Positions 28,450-37,198 of a stretch of 64,000 nucleotides of DNA are shown piece by piece (position 1 is the first letter of the stretch; each line of letters opens with the position of its first letter). The stretch covers positions 61,142-125,141 of the forward strand of contig NZ_CANMFF010000014.1 of NCBI RefSeq assembly GCF_947497005.1. The letters run 5' to 3'. Origin of the DNA: an uncultured Ruegeria sp. (GTDB lineage: Bacteria; Pseudomonadota; Alphaproteobacteria; Rhodobacterales; Rhodobacteraceae). The position numbers were made by a program, and so were the translations under genes. The notes beneath the pieces were generated by a model, which was not told the DNA's origin, did not search any database, and was given only the letters and a program-made list of their open reading frames with translations.

Positions 28450-29399
28450 CCGCCGATCACCCGCAGCGGTCCGTTCAGCCAGGGCAGTTTGGCCAGCGCC
28501 GGATCCAGGATCTGTTTCTGCATCAGGCGGCGCGTCATGCCTGCAACCTCTTGGGGTACCTGATCAGACCAGTCTGTTCGAGCCAACAGAGAAATTGTAC
28601 GTGAGAAATCACCGAACGGGGCAGGGTGGGCCTCCAGCCCCTCATGGAACCGCGCCGCGCGCATGAAGCCTAGCGGCGTCGTGATTGCCCAGCCAAGGCC
28701 GCGCGCAACCATTGCCATCAGCGCCATGTGCGAGCCGATCTCAAAGCGTTCCTCAAACTGCTGCGACCCGCGTGCAAGATGCGCCTCGATCTGGCGGCTG
28801 ATCAGTTGCTCGCGCGCATAGCGCAGAAACGGTAGCCTCTCTTGCGCGGCCTCGACGCCACCGGCCCCCTGTGGGGCCACCAGAATGAACGGATCACGGA
28901 CCAGAGGGTATTCAACCACCCCATCCAGAACCTCGCCGCTATGAGCGGTGACAGCCATATGTAATCGTTGCTCGTCCAACGCTTCGAACAGATCGAGGCT
29001 CGACAAGGTGATCAGCTTGAAATTTGACCGGGTCAGGCTGTCGGCCAGCAACGTGGCCAGCCGCGGCGTCAGATCATTGTCAAAATCGTCGATCAACCCG
29101 ATGGAGAGCGTGGTCAGATGCCCCAGATCCATGACCGACAGCTCGCTTTGCGCCATCTGCAACTCGGCCAGCACTGTCTCGGCCCGCGCCAGAAAGCTGC
29201 GCCCGGCCTGCGTCAGCCGCATCGGTCGACGCCCGTGGTCCACAAGTTCGGTTCCCAGCGCCTTTTCCAGATTACGCAATTGCTGGCTGACCGACGGCTG
29301 GCTGAGCCCGGTGATCTCGGCCGCCTGCGCCACCGATCCCGTCCGCGCCAGCGCCTCGAACACTTCAAGGCCTCGCAGGGTCAGCCCTTTCATAATCAT
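28446..29399 (-). CDS. LysR family transcriptional regulator
   Basis: A 317-residue LysR regulator. The winged HTH spans residues 5-65 (LEVFEALARTGSVAQAAEIT, then LSQPSVSQQLRNLEKALGTE), followed by a linker helix (AGRSFLARAETVLAELQMAQ) and a periplasmic-binding-protein-like effector domain. AAAGGG precedes ATG 29399. The N-terminus resembles CysB/CbbR-type 'GLRGLEVFEALART' proteins. No divergent target gene adjoins its start; the next gene upstream runs in the same direction. Confidence 0.93.
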   Translation of the reverse strand: MIMKGLTLRGLEVFEALARTGSVAQAAEITGLSQPSVSQQLRNLEKALGTELVDHGRRPMRLTQAGRSFLARAETVLAELQMAQSELSVMDLGHLTTLSIGLIDDFDNDLTPRLATLLADSLTRSNFKLITLSSLDLFEALDEQRLHMAVTAHSGEVLDGVVEYPLVRDPFILVAPQGAGGVEAAQERLPFLRYAREQLISRQIEAHLARGSQQFEERFEIGSHMALMAMVARGLGWAITTPLGFMRAARFHEGLEAHPAPFGDFSRTISLLARTDWSDQVPQEVAGMTRRLMQKQILDPALAKLPWLNGPLRVIGG

Positions 29400-29464
29400 A
29401 CAAAATCCCTTTCGCTGCGCCTTTCTGGGGCGCAGCGTGGATCAGGTCAAGCGTTCTGAACGGG

Positions 29465-29773
29465 TTAGCTGCAGATCGCCTTCGCCATCTGACCGAAGTT
29501 CTGATACCGATCCCACAGCGCATCATCGCGCGCGGTTTTCGACATCTTCAACTCCTGCGCCTGATGCGGATCGCTAAACCACTTCGAGACGGTCTTCTGA
29601 TCGCTGCGGGTCAGCGCCTGATTGGCAACCCGCTGAATGCAGTTGCACCGATCCCGTGTCGCCGCCGACCGGTCTGAAGCCAGACACGCCCGTTTGATCT
29701 GCGCCGCGTCCGCAACCGGAGCCACCGCCGTAAGCGATGCCGCACAAAATGCGATGAGGAGGAACTGTTTCAT
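29465..29773 (-). CDS. Small exported protein of unknown function
   Basis: A 102-residue product with signal peptide MKQFLLIAFCAASLTAVAPV ending at ADAAQI. The mature part has four cysteines (ACLAS, RDRCNCIQ, AICS) that could form two disulfides, and an Arg/Lys-rich middle. GAGG lies eight bases before ATG 29773. I do not recognise a named family, though similar small secreted proteins are common in Rhodobacteraceae. It lies 65 bp upstream of the LysR gene. Confidence 0.75.
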   Translation of the reverse strand: MKQFLLIAFCAASLTAVAPVADAAQIKRACLASDRSAATRDRCNCIQRVANQALTRSDQKTVSKWFSDPHQAQELKMSKTARDDALWDRYQNFGQMAKAICS

Positions 29774-29967
29774 ACTCGAGCCTCGTTTTTTGCCTGCCCG
29801 GACGGGTCTGACGCCCCTCTCGGTCTGCGGCGGAGTATGAATCAAACGGGGGGAGGGATCAATTGTTTTGACAGGCAAATCAAACGGTGTTGATTTGGCG
29901 TGACGCAGAACGACAGATTGAGGTGTGTCAGTAACGAAATTGAGCAGTCAAATCATGGGGTAGGACA

Positions 29968-30978
29968 GTGAATTCGATCAAGACACTCTTTTTAACAGCC
30001 GCCATTTGCCTGTCTTCGATAGCGGTCATTTCGGAAGCTGGTTCTTTGCAAGGCGAAGACGCGCCGGAGTTCCAGGGTGCGGTTCGGGCGTGGTTGGATG
30101 GCGACGATTTACGCGCGTTGCAAGATTTGTCTGAGCAGGCTCAACAGGGAAACGCCGCGGCTCAAATACTGCTCGCGAGCATCGCAAGCCGGAGCAGTTT
30201 TCATTCTCACGTAACCGCAGATATGGATCGAAAAGAACGCATTGAACTTCTGCGCAAGTCAGGAGGCTTATCCGGCAAAACTTGGCTGACCGAAGCGCAG
30301 AATTCAGAGCCTTTGGCACTGGCACTTCTTCAAGCTTCAAGAATAGGAGAGAAAGCTCCGGCAATTGCTGCGCTGGTGGAATTGGGTGAACCACAGACGG
30401 CGATGATTGCCGCTCAATCCATGCTTTTGAACGGCAAAGCGGGAGAGCTGATTTCTGTCTTGCAAGGGCTTGATGGCAAGCTTCCCAAAGAAGCCGATGT
30501 TTTGTTAGTTTGGGCGTTGTTTCAAGCATCGCAGGGCTCAGCCAATCGCTATGCCGGTTCTGCGCGAGTAGCTGGCACGCTTTCGGGCGATGAGCGATTT
30601 CTTGAATCTGAATTGGCGTGGGGTGCGTTCACTCCAAGAGAACTAGTAGAAAATTCGGACGTTCGTGAAGCAGCGACTAGATTGAGCGGAGAGATAGAGG
30701 CTTGGACACCCATTCGGAACTTCTGCAGTGAACACTGCTCGGGCGAAGTGTCTGTCTGCACAGCCACTGGGGCTACCTTGCTATCCTCACCTTTCACTCC
30801 GAGAAGTCCGCTTCAGGGTCTGATTTCCAATGAGCGATATTGGGCAAGTGAACGCATTGAAGGCGACGTTGTTCGTTCAATTGTCGATCTCAGACAATGG
30901 AACTCTGATCTAGGCGTAACTTACAACCACTGTTTCATGTCCAATATGCAGAAACTTCAACATCAGCATCTGCCGTAG
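29968..30978 (+). CDS. Exported protein of unknown function, Sel1/TPR-like helical region
   Basis: A 336-residue protein beginning at GTG 29968 with a signal peptide (TLFLTAAICLSSIAVISEAG). Residues 30-75 (AVRAWLDGDDLRALQDLSEQ, AQQGNAAAQILLASIA) resemble Sel1-type tetratricopeptide helices, and more paired helices follow to about residue 220. The C-terminus has Cys-bearing FCSEHCSGEVSVCTATGA and ends with YNHCFMSNMQKL. Base composition is lower in GC than the neighbours, suggesting acquisition. Function unknown. Confidence 0.7.
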   Translation: MNSIKTLFLTAAICLSSIAVISEAGSLQGEDAPEFQGAVRAWLDGDDLRALQDLSEQAQQGNAAAQILLASIASRSSFHSHVTADMDRKERIELLRKSGGLSGKTWLTEAQNSEPLALALLQASRIGEKAPAIAALVELGEPQTAMIAAQSMLLNGKAGELISVLQGLDGKLPKEADVLLVWALFQASQGSANRYAGSARVAGTLSGDERFLESELAWGAFTPRELVENSDVREAATRLSGEIEAWTPIRNFCSEHCSGEVSVCTATGATLLSSPFTPRSPLQGLISNERYWASERIEGDVVRSIVDLRQWNSDLGVTYNHCFMSNMQKLQHQHLP

Positions 30979-31135
30979 CAGGGCGTGTAGCACCATTGCA
31001 TTGTCGAGTTGAGCCTGAAATCGATCTCGGGCTACCCCTCGCTTTTTCGTCCAATGCAAAGTGAGGCTACTTTGGTCTTGGCAACTCGTCTTGTACCATT
31101 GACCACAGCCCATTTCCGACGCATATCCCCAACCC

Positions 31136-32950
31136 ATGACAAACCTCGCTCATATCCGCAATTTCTCCATCGTCGCGCATATCGACCATGGCAAATCCAC
31201 CCTTGCTGACCGGCTCATCCAAGAGACCGGAACGGTCAAGGATCGCGACATGAAAGAACAGCTGCTCGACAGCATGGATATCGAGCGCGAGCGTGGCATT
31301 ACCATCAAGGCCAACACGGTCCGCATCGACTATACCGCCGACAATGGCGAGAATTACGTGCTGAACCTGATCGACACCCCCGGCCACGTGGATTTTGCCT
31401 ATGAGGTCAGCCGGTCCATGCGCGCGGTCGAGGGCTCGCTGCTGGTTGTGGACTCGACGCAAGGGGTCGAAGCGCAGACGCTGGCGAATGTGTACCAAGC
31501 CATCGACGCCGATCATGACATCGTGCCCGTGCTGAACAAGATCGACCTGCCTGCCTCCGATTGTGACCGCGTGGCCGAACAGATCGAGGATGTGATCGGC
31601 ATCGACGCATCTGAGGCCATTCAGGTCAGCGCCAAGACCGGGCAGGGCATCCATGAGACGCTGGAATCCATCGTCACTCACCTGCCAGCGCCCAAAGGCA
31701 CGCTTGACGCGCCGCTCAAGGCGATGCTGGTGGATTCCTGGTACGACGCCTATCTCGGTGTCATCGTTCTGGTCCGCATCATGGACGGTACGCTGAAAAA
31801 GGGCATGCGGGTCAAGTTCATGTCGAACAACACCCTGCACCATGTCGACCGCGTTGGCGTCTTCCGCCCCGAGATGGAGATGGTGGACTCGCTTGGCCCC
31901 GGTGAGATCGGCTTTCTCACCGCCTCGATCAAACAGGTCCGCGACACCCGTGTCGGTGACACCATCACCAATGACCGCAACGGCACCGAAGTGGCGCTGG
32001 ATGGTTTCAAACCCGCGCAGCCGGTGGTGTTCTGTGGTCTGTTCCCCGTGGACTCCGCCGAATTCGAAGACCTGCGCGACGCGATCGACAAACTGGCCCT
32101 TAACGACGCCAGCTTCAGCTTTGAAATGGAAACCTCTGCCGCGCTTGGTTTTGGTTTCCGGTGTGGCTTCCTTGGGCTGCTGCACCTTGAGGTGATCCGC
32201 GACCGTATTGAGCGCGAATATGATATCGAGCTGATCACCACCGCGCCGTCGGTGATCTATCACGTCTACATGAAAGCCAAAGAAGGTGTGGAGGGGGAGA
32301 TGATCGAGCTGCATAACCCCGCCGACATGCCCGACCCGTCCAAGGTCGACCATATCGAGGAACCGCGCATCAAGGCGACCATCCTTGTGCCGGACGAATT
32401 CCTCGGCGACGTGCTGAAACTGTGTCAGGACCGCCGTGGCATCCAGATGGACCTGACCTATGCGGGCTCCCGCGCCATGGTCGTTTATGACCTGCCGCTG
32501 AACGAAGTCGTCTTTGACTTCTATGACCGTCTGAAATCGGTGACCAAGGGCTATGCCTCGTTCGACTACCAGATGACCGGCTATACCGAGGATAATCTGG
32601 TCAAGATGTCGGTGCTGGTGAATGACGAACCCGTTGACGCGCTGTCAACCATGGTTCATCGCGACCGGGCCGAGATGCGGGGCCGGGCGATGTGCGAAAA
32701 GCTGAAAGATCTGATCCCGCGCCACATGTTCAAAATCCCGATCCAGGCCGCCATCGGAGGCAAGGTCATCGCGCGCGAGACCCTCTCGGCCTTACGCAAG
32801 GACGTGACCGCGAAATGCTACGGCGGCGACGCCACGCGGAAACGCAAGCTGCTGGACAAGCAGAAGGCGGGTAAGAAGAAAATGCGCCAGTTCGGGAAGG
32901 TCGATATCCCGCAGGAGGCGTTTATCAGCGCCTTAAAAATGGACAGCTGA
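31136..32950 (+). CDS. lepA: Elongation factor 4
   Basis: A 604-residue ribosomal back-translocase GTPase. G1 IVAHIDHGKSTLADRL, G2 RGITIKANTVR, G3 DTPGHVDFAYE, G4 NKIDLPASD; then domains II and III, the EF4-specific C-terminal domain and the basic end (KRKLLDKQKAGKKKMRQFGK). It acts on stalled or mis-translocated ribosomes. A 428-codon frame open on the opposite strand is only antisense. Confidence 0.98.
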   Translation: MTNLAHIRNFSIVAHIDHGKSTLADRLIQETGTVKDRDMKEQLLDSMDIERERGITIKANTVRIDYTADNGENYVLNLIDTPGHVDFAYEVSRSMRAVEGSLLVVDSTQGVEAQTLANVYQAIDADHDIVPVLNKIDLPASDCDRVAEQIEDVIGIDASEAIQVSAKTGQGIHETLESIVTHLPAPKGTLDAPLKAMLVDSWYDAYLGVIVLVRIMDGTLKKGMRVKFMSNNTLHHVDRVGVFRPEMEMVDSLGPGEIGFLTASIKQVRDTRVGDTITNDRNGTEVALDGFKPAQPVVFCGLFPVDSAEFEDLRDAIDKLALNDASFSFEMETSAALGFGFRCGFLGLLHLEVIRDRIEREYDIELITTAPSVIYHVYMKAKEGVEGEMIELHNPADMPDPSKVDHIEEPRIKATILVPDEFLGDVLKLCQDRRGIQMDLTYAGSRAMVVYDLPLNEVVFDFYDRLKSVTKGYASFDYQMTGYTEDNLVKMSVLVNDEPVDALSTMVHRDRAEMRGRAMCEKLKDLIPRHMFKIPIQAAIGGKVIARETLSALRKDVTAKCYGGDATRKRKLLDKQKAGKKKMRQFGKVDIPQEAFISALKMDS

Positions 32951-32972
32951 AGGTTGTCGATTTTTACGGCGG

Positions 32973-33011
32973 GTGGGCGAAAGCGGTTGGCGCAGCCAAC
33001 TGCGTGCCCAC
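32973..33011 (+). repeat. Nested inverted repeat after lepA
   Basis: Outer arms GTGGGC (32973-32978) and GCCCAC (33006-33011) enclose inner arms GTTGGC and GCCAAC around GCA. Arrangement and GC-content match Roseobacter intergenic repeats. It may end lepA transcription, although there is no T-run, and it carries the GTG that could start the next gene. Confidence 0.5.
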
Positions 33012-33714
33012 ACGGTGGAAATTACTAACACCTTGGCATATCTACCTAAATAACCTAGCCGAATGGGCACTCACTCGGTATTCTATTTTTCTGAAATTTG
33101 GGTTTGGGGTTAGAAACTTGAAAAGACCATACAAGTACGTTGTCGGAGTTGTGGGAATAGCGTCCGCAATTGTTCTATGGAAGGTTTTTGATTGGTCGCT
33201 GACCACGATTTCAGGAGCTTCGGATTCCGTAAAAGGTGCGGCGATAGCTGCGATAGGCTCAGTGATTGTATTCTTCTTAGGAAGATACTTTGAGCAGAGA
33301 CGAGAAGCAAAACAGCGAATATCTGTGGAGAAAATAGAAATCTACAAGCGGTTCTATGATTTTTATTTCAATACAATGCACCACCAAAAAATCCACGGAC
33401 AGCCCATCGATGGAAATAAGATTCTCAAGGATATGTTGGAGTTTCACAAAGATGTGGTGTTTTGGGGCTCTGACGAAGTAATTCGAGCATATTTGGACTA
33501 CAAAGATTGCCTCACCAGATTTTCCGCAGAGTCTCCGGACGAAAGCCGCGATCTAGCTGAACGTCTTGCAGAGGTGATGAAAGCGGTAGCTAAGGTCCTA
33601 GTTGCGATGCGGCGGGACGTTGGATACAATTTCACAACCATCTCGGCAAACGAACTTGCAAGAATGCAGTTAGCAGACGACGTGGATTCACGGAGAGTAT
33701 TCGACCACCTATAA
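33004..33714 (+). CDS. AT-rich predicted membrane protein of unknown function
   Basis: Up to 236 residues with two membrane segments (YVVGVVGIASAIVLWKVF and KGAAIAAIGSVIVFFLGRYF) followed by a basic junction (EQRREAKQRISVEKIEIYKR) and a soluble helical C-terminal domain of about 140 residues. The GTG at 33004 lies inside a hairpin repeat, so a later start such as TTG 33118 just before the first helix is plausible. AT content and codon use differ sharply from lepA, which indicates horizontal gain. Two-helix-plus-cytoplasmic-domain proteins of this size occur in defence islands, but nothing here proves such a role. Confidence 0.6.
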   Translation: MPTRWKLLTPWHIYLNNLAEWALTRYSIFLKFGFGVRNLKRPYKYVVGVVGIASAIVLWKVFDWSLTTISGASDSVKGAAIAAIGSVIVFFLGRYFEQRREAKQRISVEKIEIYKRFYDFYFNTMHHQKIHGQPIDGNKILKDMLEFHKDVVFWGSDEVIRAYLDYKDCLTRFSAESPDESRDLAERLAEVMKAVAKVLVAMRRDVGYNFTTISANELARMQLADDVDSRRVFDHL

Positions 33715-34053
33715 CGTCTTGGGTTGACGGATTTCTCGATTGGCCACTCATTTTGAACACTTCCAATCAACCTACCCGCCCGGCGGCACCGTCGGGCCGC
33801 GCCGATCCGCGCCCGTCAAACCAAAGGTTTGCCTCCGGCAAAACGGGCGGCGCGATTGGCCTCCCCTCGGGTCGAAGTTGCTCTCTGTTCTGCTGTTCAA
33901 ACGCCGCTATCCGCGATGTATGTCTGCAATTATCAAGAAAATATCAAGATGATATTCTTGGTTGCCCTCTGACCTGTCAACCTTTGTAAACGTTTTGATT
34001 TACGAGCTAAACTGGAGTTTCGAATGCGTCGCTTCAAACTAAAAACCACCAGT
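33715..34053. other. Spacer with no gene, carrying direct repeat copy 1
   Basis: No convincing reading frame. The left part is GC-rich (33775-33880) and holds the first 27-bp repeat copy; the right part (33900-34053) is AT-rich and continues into the methyltransferase 3' end. Confidence 0.5.
33827..33853 (+). repeat. 27-bp direct repeat, copy 1
   Basis: Begins GTTTGCCTCCGGCAAAACG and ends GGCGGCGC-type; identical over 27 bp to 34949-34975 in the same orientation. The two copies bracket the methyltransferase gene at a distance of 1,122 bp. Confidence 0.85.
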
Positions 34054-34998
34054 TCAGGTTTTGGCTCGCACCACGTGAACCTCGCACTCTGTCAGGTCGT
34101 ATTCCGTGTAATCAATCGGTTTGGTAAAGTTGAGACGTCTCAATTGTCTGTCTGCAATCCGAACCGGCCTAAGGTTGAAATCATCGTGTACTACGAACGC
34201 CCCAGATGGCATGAGGGATTGGAGTGCCAAGACCTCTCTTAGGTGAGTGTCTTTGGCTCCGTCGAGATGCAGGAAATCGATTTTCGCATCAGGATGCTTC
34301 AGGCTGTATGCTGGAGCTTCGACCAGAGAATTTCCTTTTATCAGCTCAACCCGGTCAGCGAATTTGTATTTTAGCCAATTGAACGCTGCAGGTACGTAAA
34401 TGTCGACCCGAGCCCATCGGCGGCTTAATCTCTGGCAGACATCCACGCCAACACACTTAAGTTCCGGATTGGCCATGAGCGCCAACAACATGCTGTGGCC
34501 CGCGTTCACGCCTATTTCGAACAGGCAGGTGGAGCGTCGCGCCAATTCAAAGAAATTTCTTCGCTTGGGCTCGAATTTTTCAACAAACGGGAGTGTTTGG
34601 AAACCTTGAGCCAGGTGCCCGTAAAACAGATTGCCGTTTAGTACTGGAGGTTCTCCCGCCCGCTGTAGTGAATGCGCGACGTACTGATTGAGATCGCGCA
34701 AGTTTTCAGCCCACTGTGCTGAAGACAAGAGATCGTCATAGTCTGAAGGTTGGAAGTCTGGAGACACAGTAATAACCCAAAATATTCTTCGATATCTTTT
34801 CACGCGATGTTTTTTAAAGCTTCGGAGTGAAGGAAAGTAAACCCTCGAAACTAACTGCTCGTGCTCGTCAAGTTTAAGCTGCTGTGATCGCTCTGTAGAT
34901 GTGTCGTATTGAATGCTGCTGGAACGTCGCGCCAATGTTAACCTGAACGTTTGCCTCCGGCAAAACGGGCGGCGCTTTTGCTGTAAGGCAGGCTTCAA
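34054..34998 (-). CDS. Class I SAM-dependent methyltransferase, start uncertain or truncated
   Basis: The 314-codon frame carries SAM-binding motif I as CLFEIGVNAGHSMLLALMAN, an acidic motif II as LKCVGVDVCQR, and motif DFLHLDGAKDTHLREVL with ALQSLMPSGAFVVHDDFNL, the Methyltransf_24 layout often found in glycan or natural-product loci. There is no ATG or GTG near the N-terminus: the frame opens with TTG 34998, runs through the direct repeat (giving an Arg-rich start) and offers TTG near 34940 inside LTLARRSS. Either TTG is used or the true 5' end was lost when the repeat-bounded DNA arrived. AT-rich compared with the surroundings. Confidence 0.65.
   Translation of the reverse strand: MKPALQQKRRPFCRRQTFRLTLARRSSSIQYDTSTERSQQLKLDEHEQLVSRVYFPSLRSFKKHRVKRYRRIFWVITVSPDFQPSDYDDLLSSAQWAENLRDLNQYVAHSLQRAGEPPVLNGNLFYGHLAQGFQTLPFVEKFEPKRRNFFELARRSTCLFEIGVNAGHSMLLALMANPELKCVGVDVCQRLSRRWARVDIYVPAAFNWLKYKFADRVELIKGNSLVEAPAYSLKHPDAKIDFLHLDGAKDTHLREVLALQSLMPSGAFVVHDDFNLRPVRIADRQLRRLNFTKPIDYTEYDLTECEVHVVRAKT
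34949..34975 (+). repeat. 27-bp direct repeat, copy 2
   Basis: Perfect copy of 33827-33853 in the same orientation, overlapping the 5' end of the methyltransferase frame. Confidence 0.85.
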
Positions 34999-35021
34999 CC
35001 CGCCCCGCGGGGATGGATTGG

Positions 35022-35063
35022 TGGGTTGAAAACCCGCCCGACGTAGGATGGGTTTTCAACCCA
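35022..35063. repeat. Inverted repeat with 14-bp arms
   Basis: TGGGTTGAAAACCC at 35022-35035 pairs perfectly with GGGTTTTCAACCCA at 35050-35063; each arm is itself nearly palindromic. It lies just outside the methyltransferase-bearing insert and may be a small dispersed element or a terminator. Confidence 0.7.
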
Positions 35064-35146
35064 TCTCATACTGTGACCAACCTCACAGCCCAACCTTAAC
35101 CCTCCTGCTACACTTGACCAAACGGCAACCTCGGCAGGAGGCCCCA

Positions 35147-35467
35147 ATGTCCACATCCATGATCCCCATCATCGCTCTTGGGTCGGCGGGTCTCTATTCC
35201 GTGGCCATGATCTCGATGAAGTTCTGGTGGAAACTCCCCGGTGTTGGCCTGACCCTTCTGATCGTTGCAACCCTGCTGGCGGCGGCCACACTGGAACTCG
35301 CCGCCCTGCGCAACGAGCGTCTGGGCATCATCTATACCGGCATTCTGGGGGCCGAGGTCGTGTTGATCGCCATCGCCTCGTATTTTCTGTTCGGTGAAAA
35401 CTTCTCGTATCGCGAAGGGATTGGCATCGCGCTGGTCATTGTCGGCACGGCTCTGGCCTGGGCCTGA
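35147..35467 (+). CDS. Small four-helix membrane protein, SMR/EamA-like
   Basis: A 106-residue protein with four hydrophobic helices, the last reading GIGIALVIVGTALAWA, like small multidrug resistance proteins or half of an EamA transporter. The membrane-embedded Glu of EmrE helix 1 is missing, although ATLELAALR carries a Glu in helix 2, so drug efflux is not assured. CAGGAGG precedes ATG 35147. It may need a partner. Confidence 0.75.
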   Translation: MSTSMIPIIALGSAGLYSVAMISMKFWWKLPGVGLTLLIVATLLAAATLELAALRNERLGIIYTGILGAEVVLIAIASYFLFGENFSYREGIGIALVIVGTALAWA

Positions 35468-35572
35468 GATCCAAGTCTAAGCGTCCGCTGAATCAATCAT
35501 GAAGTTTCCCTCAGGTAAGTTGCAACCGGTATGCACTCTCCCAATCTGTTTACCAGACAAAGGAGAGAGCCC

Positions 35573-36022
35573 ATGACCAGATACATGACTGCCGGAGCAG
35601 CCGCTTTGGCCACGACCCTCGCCCTTGGAACGGCCGCATTGGCCGATACCACACCCGACCTGCGGGGCACGTGGCTGGGGTCTTACACAACTGTCCAGCC
35701 CAGCCATTACTACAAGGGCGATCAGCCCCGGTTCAATCAAGCCGAATGGGTGCTGGATGTGCAGCTTCAAGACGGCAACGTCTTTTGGGGGCCCAGCAAA
35801 TGGCGTCGCGATGGCGATACTGTATGGAATGAATACGAAGCCACCGGCACCATCAGCCTGGATGGGTCAGGTTCGATTGGCATCGTTGAAACCTCGCCGC
35901 TGGTGATTGGCGCAAATGCGTTGATCGACGCGCGGTACGAAGATGGAAAGATCTATGCGGATTTCCGTAGCCTGCGGAACGGAACGACCTACAGCACCGT
36001 TCTGGAACGTCAGGTGAACTGA
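35573..36022 (+). CDS. Exported protein of unknown function
   Basis: A 149-residue product with an Ala-rich signal peptide (TAGAAALATTLALGTAALAD) and a mature beta-rich domain (TPDLRGTWLGSYTTVQPSHY, then QAEWVLDVQLQDGNVFWGPS). The LRGTWxGxY pattern resembles small lipocalin/avidin-like barrels; this is an impression only. AAAGGAGAG precedes ATG 35573. Monocistronic. Confidence 0.75.
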   Translation: MTRYMTAGAAALATTLALGTAALADTTPDLRGTWLGSYTTVQPSHYYKGDQPRFNQAEWVLDVQLQDGNVFWGPSKWRRDGDTVWNEYEATGTISLDGSGSIGIVETSPLVIGANALIDARYEDGKIYADFRSLRNGTTYSTVLERQVN

Positions 36023-36096
36023 AGCGTGTCCGGCCTGGTCGGATTGTAGGGGGTATGTACCGCTGCTGCACATGGACTACGGCGGAGGTTAGTAGG

Positions 36097-36339
36097 TTAC
36101 CACGGCTGGGTCGGACCGCTTCTCAATATTTGAGACCATCGTCTCCACAGCGAGGAGGCGGGCCGGGCGGCCAGTTCACCGCCTGCGACAGGGTCCAGAC
36201 CACCCCGCGCAAGAATGCGGCGTTCCCCGGCGCGGGTCATCTGGATCTCGCGAACCTTTAGCGTGGCTTCGCTCGCGGTGACATAGTTGCCGTCCGGCCC
36301 CGGTTCCATCCCCGGAATGTTGCGCCCTTGCGACCACAT
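36097..36339 (-). pseudogene. Possible gene remnant downstream of the antitoxin
   Basis: About 65 codons (ATLKVREIQMTRAGERRILA and LDPVAGGELAARPASS) show the GC-rich third positions typical of real genes here, but the frame then runs into AT-richer nonsense-like sequence. It is in the same frame as the antitoxin gene, separated by its stop and eight codons. No family recognised; a chance open frame is possible. Confidence 0.3.
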
Positions 36340-36366
36340 TCCGCGTATACCCGATTGCGGGTGTTT

Positions 36367-36540
36367 CTACTTGATCTCATCGTCATCCTGCAAATGCCAG
36401 ATCCAGTTGACCTCGGCGATCGAAACAAGCGCGGCCAGCGGTTTGCCGCGCCGGGTCAGGGTGATCACCTCGCGTGGGTCTTGGGCGCGGGTGACCAGCG
36501 CCCCCAGATGGGCGCGAGCATGGGAAATGGTGCAACGCAT
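36367..36540 (-). CDS. Phd/YefM-type antitoxin, no toxin beside it
   Basis: A 57-residue protein from ATG 36540 with GGAGATTCGCCG upstream. MRCTISHARAHLGALVTRAQ and EVITLTRRGKPLAALVSIAE match the prevent-host-death fold. The usual downstream toxin (Doc, RelE or VapC type) is absent; only an unrecognised remnant follows. It could be an orphan left after toxin loss, or a solo repressor. Confidence 0.8.
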   Translation of the reverse strand: MRCTISHARAHLGALVTRAQDPREVITLTRRGKPLAALVSIAEVNWIWHLQDDDEIK

Positions 36541-37100
36541 CGGCGAATCTCCGTGTGTACGATTCGAATGATCGGGGGTCTGAGGGTTGTGCAAACCCTG
36601 CAGTTTTCACCCAACCGGATGTGCGGCGGCCTTTGCATCTGCAGCATCCGGCAAAATTTAGGCGCTAGGCCCAAGCCTGAACATTTCCCGGTTCAAACAT
36701 GCGTGGATTCGAAATTTCTCGAATTATCCACAAAGATTTCCCGTAAGATATAAACAGCTTATCCCCGTCTAATTTTCATGCTGCGGTGCTATTTTCTTGT
36801 CGGATACGGGGCGCAATGCAACAGTCTGAACACCGCACAGGTTCTTCGGAACTTGATGTGGAACGCAAAGGCCCGGGGGTCTTGGCAGAGAGAGCGGATC
36901 TTAGGATTTGCGTTGAACTGCAATGGCTTACCGGTTGGTGATCAACCGAGCATGGGTTTCGTACCCAGATCGGGTGGCCGCCTTCTCAGAAGGCCGATGC
37001 ACGCTGCGATGTTCCTTCGGGATCAAAGCGGCAGCTGCAGTCTCTCAGGGGGCTGGGGCAGCTGGATCGGGGTGTCTTTCGGGGCGCATCGACCCGGTAA
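36541..37100. other. Intergenic region with no supported protein gene
   Basis: The left part (36600-36780) is AT-rich with one DnaA-box-like TTATCCACA at 36724-36732. The right part has short plus-strand frames (41 codons from 36817; 76 codons from 36923) without family features. It leads into the structured RNA-like element at 37101, so it may hold its promoter. Confidence 0.4.
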
Positions 37101-37165
37101 GGCGTCAGGAGTGTCCGAAAGGACGCATGCATAGACCGCGTCTGCGCACCTGACGCCTTTTCCTT
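37101..37165 (+). ncRNA. Three-way-junction RNA element with terminator-like end
   Basis: A 9-bp closing stem (GGCGTCAGG at 37101-37109 with CCTGACGCC at 37149-37157) encloses two hairpins: GTGTCC-GAAA-GGACGC, with a GNRA-type loop, and AGAC-CGC-GTCT. TTTTCCTTT follows the stem. The nesting of three consistent helices, ended by a T-rich tract, is unlikely by chance and suggests a small RNA 3' end or a structured terminator. No match to tmRNA, RNase P, SRP or 6S RNA that I can see. Confidence 0.45.
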
Positions 37166-37198
37166 TGCTGGAACTCGGTTTCATACAGGCTACCACTC

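Noticed and set aside
31067..32353. 428-codon open frame on the minus strand
   Set aside because: Entirely antisense to lepA, whose motifs are unmistakable; a by-product of GC-rich codon use.
33004..33714. Defence-system membrane effector
   Set aside because: Two helices and a helical domain fit, but there is no partner gene (nucleotidyltransferase, TIR, reverse transcriptase or similar) nearby; left as unknown.
36724..36732. TTATCCACA, a perfect DnaA box, considered as part of a replication origin
   Set aside because: Only one good box, no cluster, no origin-associated genes; chance or minor regulatory site.
36923..37153. 76-codon frame (MAYRLVINRAWVSYPDRVAA) considered as a gene
   Set aside because: It runs through the three-way-junction RNA element, has no ribosome site and ends in low-complexity sequence.
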